Positions 31,195 through 36,518 of a DNA stretch of 36,518 nucleotides are shown piece by piece. Under the pieces are notes generated by a model. It saw nothing but the letters and a program-made list of their open reading frames with translations. It did not search any database and was not told where the DNA came from. The first letter of the stretch is position 1. Every line of letters starts with the position of its first letter. The position numbers were made by a program, and so were the translations under genes. The stretch is from an uncultured Methanomassiliicoccus sp. (lineage in GTDB: Archaea; Thermoplasmatota; Thermoplasmata; Methanomassiliicoccales; Methanomassiliicoccaceae). The stretch is from contig CAJKXZ010000011.1 in NCBI GenBank assembly GCA_905203995.1, forward strand, positions 1 to 36,518, given 5' to 3'.

Positions 31195-32357
31195 AACGAT
31201 TAGCGATTAACGGTGATCAGGCAGTCGCCTTATCCTGGAAACAGGTCAACCCTGATTTCTGTGCTTCTTATCCAATTACTCCGCAGACAATTATTGTCGA
31301 AGCTTTTTCTGATTATGTCGCCGATGGCGAAGTCGATACCGAATACGTCTGCAGTGAATCTGAACACAGCTCAATGAGTATGTGCATCGGGGCTGCTGCC
31401 GCCGGAGCTAGATCCGTCACCGCCACCGCTTCTGCCGGTCTCGCTTTTATGTGGGAGACACTTTACATCGCTTCTTCAATGAGGATGCCGATCGTCATGA
31501 CTGTCGCCAACAGAGCGCTTTCTGGTCCGATCAACATCCACTGTGACCACTCTGATGCCATGGGTGCCAGAGACAGCGGCTGGATCCAGATCTTCGGCGA
31601 AAATGTGCAGGAAGCGTATGACAACTCCATCATGTCTTTCCGTATTGCGGAAGATATGCGGGTTCGTTTACCCGTAATGAACTGTCTGGATGGTTTCATC
31701 GTAACCCACGCTATCGAATCACTTTCACCGATGGAAACCGAAGATGTCAAGAAATTTGTGGGTGAATATCAAGCATTACTACCACTATTGGATTACAAGA
31801 ATCCCAATACTTTTGGTCCCTTCGACATGCCGGAAGTTTACTTTGAACACAAGTACGACCAGGCCATGGCGATGCTCAAAGCCAAAGAAGTCATCATGGA
31901 AGTTGCCGCGGAGTTTGAAAAACTCACCGGCCGTAAATATGGCTTCATTGAAGAATATAAGACTGAAGATGCAGACTACATCTCTATTGCCATCGGTTCT
32001 ACTGCTGGTACACTCAAACAGGTCGTTGACGACTTGCGCGCAGAAGGATTGAAAGTAGGCTGTATCAAAGTCAGAGTTTTCCGTCCTTTCCCTTACGAAG
32101 AGATTGCTAAAGCGGTAAAAGGCAAAAAATGCGTGGCCGTCATGGATCGTGCTTTAAGCATCGGTGCTGCTGGTCCCTTATTTGCTGATGTCTGCTCAGC
32201 CGAAATGTGTGCTGCCGACAGCGCTTCACCGAAAATCGTCAACTTCATCTACGGTCTGGGCGGCCGTGATGTGAATGTCGAAGATCTGAAGAAAGTCTTC
32301 CGTTCAATGATTGACGGTTCTGCGAGCAAAGTTAACTACCTGGGGGTGAAAAAATGA
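31191..32357 (+). CDS. porA: Pyruvate:ferredoxin oxidoreductase alpha subunit
   Basis: A 388-residue subunit. GDQAVALSWKQVNPDFCASYPITPQT and SESEHSSMSMCIGAAAAGAR are the alpha hallmarks, with SSMRMPIVMTVANRALSGPINIH; the C-terminal part holds VFRPFPYEEIAKAVKGKK. The Por identity (rather than Kor or Vor) follows from the gamma-delta-alpha-beta order and from beta. ATG lies in an ATGA overlap with porD and it overlaps porB the same way. Confidence 0.94.
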   Translation: MKRLAINGDQAVALSWKQVNPDFCASYPITPQTIIVEAFSDYVADGEVDTEYVCSESEHSSMSMCIGAAAAGARSVTATASAGLAFMWETLYIASSMRMPIVMTVANRALSGPINIHCDHSDAMGARDSGWIQIFGENVQEAYDNSIMSFRIAEDMRVRLPVMNCLDGFIVTHAIESLSPMETEDVKKFVGEYQALLPLLDYKNPNTFGPFDMPEVYFEHKYDQAMAMLKAKEVIMEVAAEFEKLTGRKYGFIEEYKTEDADYISIAIGSTAGTLKQVVDDLRAEGLKVGCIKVRVFRPFPYEEIAKAVKGKKCVAVMDRALSIGAAGPLFADVCSAEMCAADSASPKIVNFIYGLGGRDVNVEDLKKVFRSMIDGSASKVNYLGVKK

Positions 32358-33295
32358 TCACCTTAGAAGAACTCCAAGAAAAACCCGATAAACTTACTGA
32401 GGGACACCGTCTCTGCGCTGGCTGCGGTGAACCGACTATCGTCAGACAGGTGCTGATGGCTACCGATCTGCCCGTCGTTGTTTCCAACGCTACTGGTTGC
32501 TTTGAGGTTTCCACTTCTGGTTTCCCCTATTCCGCTTGGAATGTTCCGTGGATCCACAGCGCTTTTGAGAACGCTGCAGCCACCATCGCTGGTGTCGAAT
32601 CCGCCTACCGGGTTTTGAAGAGAAAAGGCAAAATCCAGGAAGAAATGAGATTCGTTGCTTTTGCTGGTGACGGTGGTACTTACGATATCGGTTTCCAGGC
32701 TCTGTCCGGTGCGATTGAAAGAGGTCATCAGTTCCTCTTTGTCTGCATGAACAATGAAGCCTACATGAACACGGGTATTCAGAGAAGCGGTGCTACTGGA
32801 AAAGGTGCTTCGACTACCACCAGTCCTGCTGGCAGTGTCGTTCCTGGTAAGAAGGAATTCCCTAAGGACATTACTAAAATCATTGCTGCCCACGAGCTGC
32901 CCTACGCTGCGCAGGCTTCACCCCACAACTGGAGAGATCTTCATGAGAAAGCCCGCAAAGGCTTTGAAGCCGGCGGACCCGCTTTCCTCAACGTTATCTC
33001 ACCTTGTCCCCGTGGCTGGAGACACGATTCTTCACAGACCATTGCCATTTCCCGGCTGGCTGTTGAAACCTGCGTCTGGCCTCTCTACGAGTATGATCAC
33101 GGTAAATGGTCACTCACCGGCGAGAGCAAAAGGATCGCTGAGGGCAAAAAAGAGAAACGTCCCATTGAAGATTGGATCAAATCCCAGGGCCGCTTTAAAC
33201 ACCTGCAGAGCTCCAAATGGGAAAACGTTGCCGAAGAGATCCAGGAAAACGTGGACAAGAAATGGGAAGAGCTCATCAGGCTCTCCAATCTCTAA
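32354..33295 (+). CDS. porB: Pyruvate:ferredoxin oxidoreductase beta subunit (TPP-binding)
   Basis: A 313-residue subunit carrying thiamine pyrophosphate and the proximal cluster. LCAGCGEP gives the first cluster cysteines, FAGDGGTYDIGFQALSGA the TPP motif, and NNEAYMNTGIQRSGAT the metal- and TPP-binding loop. GWRHDS and CVWPLYEY match other archaeal PorB. Last gene of the operon; 198 nt of AT-rich DNA without a clear terminator hairpin follows. Confidence 0.95.
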   Translation: MITLEELQEKPDKLTEGHRLCAGCGEPTIVRQVLMATDLPVVVSNATGCFEVSTSGFPYSAWNVPWIHSAFENAAATIAGVESAYRVLKRKGKIQEEMRFVAFAGDGGTYDIGFQALSGAIERGHQFLFVCMNNEAYMNTGIQRSGATGKGASTTTSPAGSVVPGKKEFPKDITKIIAAHELPYAAQASPHNWRDLHEKARKGFEAGGPAFLNVISPCPRGWRHDSSQTIAISRLAVETCVWPLYEYDHGKWSLTGESKRIAEGKKEKRPIEDWIKSQGRFKHLQSSKWENVAEEIQENVDKKWEELIRLSNL

Positions 33296-33493
33296 ACTTT
33301 TTTTTATTTGGATATGCTATATATCCACCTTTTATTTATTCCAAAGTTATTTATAAAATCTTCGTGACACTACACTTTGATAAGTGTATAATATTTTTTT
33401 TAACGTATTTTCCCGTATTCAAAACAGTATATGTATGGTGTCAATCTATATATGGTTAAAACACATTCATTTATAAGAATTGGAGGCAGATTT
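33296..33493. other. AT-rich boundary between por operon and accessory island
   Basis: No gene seen. Composition changes sharply after porB to runs of A and T. CTATATATGG (about 33446-33455) and ATTTATAA (33469-33476) are possible TATA elements; GGAGG at 33482-33486 serves the next gene. Confidence 0.4.
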
Positions 33494-34192
33494 ATGAAAA
33501 AGATTCTCGATTTTCAAATGAGCACTTTTGGATCATTTGAAAATATTAAAGTTGACGCTTCTCTTGTAGCAAAACTGCTTGAAGCATTTGACAATCAGTT
33601 TATGCCTAGTGTCATCCCAGCGGCAATATTCGATCCTTTTAAAAGCGCACCTACACTCTCAAACAGGCTAAATATGATTTCTTCGGATCATATGCATAAC
33701 ATATTTCTTTTACCAGAAAGAATCGATTGTAATTTTACTCCTCAAGACGAATCATCCGCATCTATGGATTTCAAGACTGCTTTTAATAAACCAAGCGAAT
33801 TTCTGAAAATTGCAATGAACGAATTAGATGTTCTTGGGAATAGGTTTGCTATCAATGGTCGCTATCTTATAGATTGTATTGTAGATGCAAACTCATTTTT
33901 TAAACCAACCGGTTTCTATAAAGAAAAAACACTCTCAGAATGGTCCACCAGTGCAAATCAGATAACATCTTTTGATCTGAATGGTAAAAAAGAAGAACTC
34001 AACAATATCCTAGCTATTTCATTCTCAGAATTTCAGAATTCAGCAAATAATACGAGCTCAATCTTAATCTCGTTTGATATCAACACACTGCACGTTAATA
34101 ACAAAGCACGATTTTCATCCAAAGACGTTGATGAATTTTTAAACAATGCCATTAGTAATCTGGATAAAATGATATCAGATCTTCCCAATTGA
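33494..34192 (+). CDS. Unrecognised protein, island gene 1
   Basis: A 232-residue protein. The ATG follows GGAGG at 7 nt. Features seen: MKKILDFQMSTFGSFENI at the N-terminus, FDNQFMPSVIPAAIFDP, NRLNMISSDHMHNIFLLPER, GNRFAINGRYLIDCIV, and an ending ILISFDINTLHVNN then a helix DVDEFLNNAISNLDKMIS. The beta-rich body with a late SFDINT strand and a terminal helix is faintly like the sporadically distributed TIGR04255 family, but I would not assign it. It is first of three co-directional AT-rich genes, 7 nt before the second. Confidence 0.6.
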   Translation: MKKILDFQMSTFGSFENIKVDASLVAKLLEAFDNQFMPSVIPAAIFDPFKSAPTLSNRLNMISSDHMHNIFLLPERIDCNFTPQDESSASMDFKTAFNKPSEFLKIAMNELDVLGNRFAINGRYLIDCIVDANSFFKPTGFYKEKTLSEWSTSANQITSFDLNGKKEELNNILAISFSEFQNSANNTSSILISFDINTLHVNNKARFSSKDVDEFLNNAISNLDKMISDLPN

Positions 34193-34199
34193 TGAAACG

Positions 34200-34949
34200 A
34201 TGGTATATATGATCTCATCTACACAACTTTCAGAAAGTAATCTATGTTTCTATAAATTAAACTCAGATATATATAATTCATTAATGCTCAAGCTCAACGA
34301 ATATTCAAAAGGTCAACCTGGCATATACTCTAACATTTCTTTTATTTGTGCAGACTCTATATCTCTCGATGAACTATTGAATTTATCAACTAGACTATTT
34401 ATTTTAAAAAATCACAATGATCTAATAAGTCCTCAACATTGTGAAAGCACTGAGTTTACAGAAACCAAATCTGTTATGCCCAATCAATCTGAAACCTCTA
34501 ATAATCCAAACTCTACAATAAAAAGAGACATCTCACAAGACCTTCGTACTAAAAAGATTCTTTCAATTATGAAGTATGAAAACTACATCTCAGGTGAATC
34601 TGCCGCATCTGAAGAATACGTTGAAAGCCTAATAAAGACTGATGGTATGGCCCCTACTTTGAATTGGTTAATGGAATTATATCTTTACACCTATGATGAC
34701 CCTCACACACTAATTGGCATATTACATATGCTATCACACTTTGACTATGAATCGGTATCTCCACAGGGGCCCATTATGGCATTAGCTTTACTTCAACATA
34801 AAAGTCAGTCAGTAAGGGAGTTTGCTATAAAAGCGTTTGAAAATTGGGGATCAAAAGATGCGGTTGATTATCTAAAACAAATTAAGTGCGATCAATCATG
34901 GCTTCAACAATATTTGGATGGTGTAATTGAAGATTTGGAAAATATATAA
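34200..34949 (+). CDS. Unrecognised protein with HEAT-like C-terminus, island gene 2
   Basis: A 249-residue protein. The N-terminal half (about 1-75) is a small mixed alpha-beta segment; residues of about 75-115 are a low-complexity S/T/N/Q linker (NQSETSNNPNSTIK); the rest is helical (SEEYVESLIKTDG, HTLIGILHMLSHFDY, GPIMALALLQHKSQSVREFA, FENWGSKDAVDYL) and looks like two or three HEAT-type helical repeats. No enzyme motif. Starts 7 nt after gene 1, so they are co-translated. Confidence 0.6.
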   Translation: MVYMISSTQLSESNLCFYKLNSDIYNSLMLKLNEYSKGQPGIYSNISFICADSISLDELLNLSTRLFILKNHNDLISPQHCESTEFTETKSVMPNQSETSNNPNSTIKRDISQDLRTKKILSIMKYENYISGESAASEEYVESLIKTDGMAPTLNWLMELYLYTYDDPHTLIGILHMLSHFDYESVSPQGPIMALALLQHKSQSVREFAIKAFENWGSKDAVDYLKQIKCDQSWLQQYLDGVIEDLENI

Positions 34950-34987
34950 GTGGGGGTGGGACAATAGTATGGTTGGTGCGGAAAGTT

Positions 34988-35479
34988 ATGCGATCTTCTA
35001 ACGTCCCAGAAGGTCTCATATCTTGCAATGATGATTCAATATGCAACGTGTCTGCTGATGTAACCACTAACGAATTTAGAACTAATAATAGCGCTCTATC
35101 AGTGTGGCAAATAAATTCAATATCGGATTTAGATGAAGCGGCTTTGGCCATATCTATGGGTAGTCAAAACCTTGAGGCTACCAAACTTATATTTTTTGAT
35201 GCTAAAAAGCTTAGCGACTCTCCTTTGGTCTTGAGGAAATCGCAAGGAGTAACGGCTGTACCAGATTTGGTCAACACTCACAGGGATATTTGTGAGATTA
35301 CTCATGCTGGTCTCGATGTACTATTAAGAATATATGTAGATTCTGTGAACAACAAGAATTGGAAACAATACAGAAAATCAGAGTTATCTGAAATTATTAA
35401 AAGAGCATTGAATGCAGGAAGGATAGATTCTGAACAAATCAACGATCGATTGAAGCAGAGTATTGAGAAAATCGCTTGA
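34988..35479 (+). CDS. Unrecognised protein, island gene 3
   Basis: A 163-residue protein. Residues of about 38-110 read as an alternating alpha-beta unit (SVWQINSISDLDEAALAIS, ATKLIFFDAKKL, VTAVPDLVNTHRDICEITH), the remainder as helices (LDVLLRIYVDSVNNKNWK, SELSEIIKRALNAGRI). I do not recognise the family. The start is ATG 34988 after GGTG at 9 nt; GTG 34976 or TTG 34973 are alternatives. It lies 38 nt after gene 2, at the end of the island. Confidence 0.55.
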   Translation: MRSSNVPEGLISCNDDSICNVSADVTTNEFRTNNSALSVWQINSISDLDEAALAISMGSQNLEATKLIFFDAKKLSDSPLVLRKSQGVTAVPDLVNTHRDICEITHAGLDVLLRIYVDSVNNKNWKQYRKSELSEIIKRALNAGRIDSEQINDRLKQSIEKIA

Positions 35480-35624
35480 GTTATCAATTGATTATTTATT
35501 GTAATTTTTAACAGAATACTCATGGTATTAATTAATATCCTTTAGTACAACTTCTCCTGTGGTCTGAGGTGTTACTGTTACATTCAGGGAGAGTATTTAT
35601 CATCCTTCCTGTACATTCACACTC

Positions 35625-36287
35625 ATGGTAGACAAGACGATTTTTCCTAAATGTGACCAGTGTGGGGATGTTGGCTGTAAATTACGCTCACCCGGTAAAT
35701 TCCCCCGTTGCCCGACTAACGTTTCTGAACACACTCTTGATGAGATTAAGCAGCGTTACCAGGATGAAGACATCAACAAGATCATGCAGGCCGGTGCTGA
35801 AACTGAAAGAGGCACTTTGCGGATGATCGATGGTGTGATGACTCCGATCAGGCCGAGGATTGCTGAAATCATGGCTTTCGCCAACTCGATGGGCTGGCAC
35901 AAACTGGGTGTTGCTTTCTGTTTGGCTACTCGTGACGAGGCTATCCGTTTAATCAGAGTTTTAGAAGAGAATGATTTTGAAGTCCATTCGGTCATCTGCC
36001 GTGCTTTTGCGATGACCAAAGGTGATGTCGGCATTCCTGACAAGAACTGTCTGATGAGTCCTCTGGAAACCGTCTGTAACCCAGTTTATCAGGCTGAACT
36101 GCTCAATGAAGCTGAAACGGACTTAAACATCGTTGTTGGTCTCTGTGTCGGTCATGATATGCTCTTCAACAAGTATTCCAAAGCCTACACAACAACGCTG
36201 ATGGTGAAAGACCGCATGACAGCTAACAACCCTATTGCACCACTCTATTCAACATTCTTTAAAGGCATCTTATCTAAGAAAAAGTAA
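35625..36287 (+). CDS. DUF1847 family metal-binding protein
   Basis: A 220-residue protein. N-terminal cysteines CDQCGDVGCKL and PRCPTN suggest a bound metal or Fe-S cluster; downstream GWHKLGVAFCLATRDEAIRL and the strongly conserved VVGLCVGHDMLFNKYSKAYTT mark the DUF1847 family. Function unknown. A TATTTAT element (35593-35599) about 30 nt before the ATG suggests a leaderless or short-leader transcript. GC content returns to the level of the housekeeping genes. Confidence 0.85.
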   Translation: MVDKTIFPKCDQCGDVGCKLRSPGKFPRCPTNVSEHTLDEIKQRYQDEDINKIMQAGAETERGTLRMIDGVMTPIRPRIAEIMAFANSMGWHKLGVAFCLATRDEAIRLIRVLEENDFEVHSVICRAFAMTKGDVGIPDKNCLMSPLETVCNPVYQAELLNEAETDLNIVVGLCVGHDMLFNKYSKAYTTTLMVKDRMTANNPIAPLYSTFFKGILSKKK

Positions 36288-36296
36288 AACAAATCC

Positions 36297-36338
36297 TGCG
36301 GTATGGCTTCTAGCTTTACCGCACATCTTCTCTTTTTT
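36297..36338 (+). terminator. Terminator after the DUF1847 gene
   Basis: TGCGGTA (36297-36303) pairs with TACCGCA (36317-36323), followed by CATCTTC and TCTTTTTT. It lies 10 nt past the stop. Confidence 0.7.
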
Positions 36339-36417
36339 CATTTATCCTCTGACTGATAGACTCTGAGCTGTGGCTCTCTTCAATTCATATCTGGTGATAT
36401 TGACATTCACTTGTTTT

Positions 36418-36518
36418 GGTGAAAACATTAAAACAAAATCGGTGAAAACATTAAAACAAAATCGGTGAAAACATTAAAACAAAATCGGTGAAAACATTAA
36501 AACAAAATCGGTGAAAAC
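36418..36518. repeat. 23-bp perfect tandem repeat, cut by the window end
   Basis: Four identical 23-bp units (36418-36440, 36441-36463, 36464-36486, 36487-36509) and 9 bases of a fifth. Each unit is GGTGAAAACATT followed by AAAACAAAATC. There are no spacers, so it is not a CRISPR array as seen. The period is not a multiple of 3, so it is not coding repeat. The array begins abruptly: the preceding 23 bases do not match. Confidence 0.95.

Noticed and set aside
32363..32893. A minus-strand ORF (176 residues) opposite porB
   Set aside because: Antisense to the TPP-binding region of PorB; shadow.
36418..36518. CRISPR array
   Set aside because: The units abut with no unique spacers and no cas genes are in the window.

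Overview
The window looks like an archaeal chromosome segment, most likely a methanogen of the Thermoplasmatota (Methanomassiliicoccales-like). The archaeal evidence is the LSm-L37e-PurF operon, ribosomal proteins L37e and L41e, a tRNA-Trp with a box C/D-containing intron, archaeal SepF, RtcB, a PAC2 protein, pyruvoyl arginine decarboxylase, TATA boxes about 25 nt upstream of leaderless starts, and GGAGG/GGTGA ribosome-binding sites. The methanogen evidence is a free-standing hdrC-hdrB pair beside a hydrogenase-maturation protease, plus a porCDAB operon. The more specific placement rests on stop codon use: among the complete intact genes I checked none ends in TAG, and the one TAG stop (left-edge fragment) is followed directly by TAA. 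This fits a lineage that decodes TAG as pyrrolysine, but no pyl or methylamine methyltransferase genes are present, so it is inference. Both ends look truncated, and the right end breaks inside a tandem repeat, so this may be a whole assembly contig.

Layout. 1-1680: an AT-rich end with a gene tail and a secreted or anchored alpha/beta hydrolase. 1786-5851: hdrCB, a LysR/ModE-like regulator, a divergent hydrogenase maturation protease and an M16 peptidase. 5937-7690: PAC2 protein, arginine decarboxylase and a zinc-ribbon/winged-helix protein. 7716-8972: an AT-rich accessory pair (a DUF1828-type protein and a gene split by a -1 frameshift). 9042-9865: methyltransferase and tRNA-Ala. 9923-14757: two minus-strand housekeeping runs (lsm-rpl37e-purF; AMMECR1-dihydroorotase-YkgJ protein). 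14853-16928: CBS protein and an ArsA/Get3-like ATPase with a small partner. 17122-19021: tRNA-Arg, rpl41e, intron-containing tRNA-Trp, an interrupted acyltransferase carrying two long poly-G tracts, and tRNA-His. 19048-25844: GNAT protein, RtcB, HD phosphohydrolase, SepF, PUA protein, THUMP-like protein, amino-acid permease. 25898-28290: proA-proB. 28368-28732: a 28-bp copy of the tRNA-Ala 3' end and a possible small membrane protein. 28726-30203: histidine phosphatase and a divergent formyltransferase. 30358-33295: porCDAB. 33494-35479: an AT-rich island of three unrecognised co-directional genes. 35625-36518: DUF1847-type protein, terminator and a 23-bp tandem repeat.

How genes work together. 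HdrBC would supply the heterodisulfide-reducing site of the HdrABC-MvhADG complex, and the protease would mature the hydrogenase large subunit. PorCDAB interconverts acetyl-CoA and pyruvate with ferredoxin. PurF, a PurN-like enzyme and dihydroorotase serve nucleotide synthesis; ProA and ProB start proline synthesis. RtcB would ligate exons of intron-containing tRNAs such as the tRNA-Trp here. The less ordinary content sits in AT-rich patches: the poly-G acyltransferase, the frameshifted gene beside the DUF1828-type protein, the three-gene island and the terminal repeat array.
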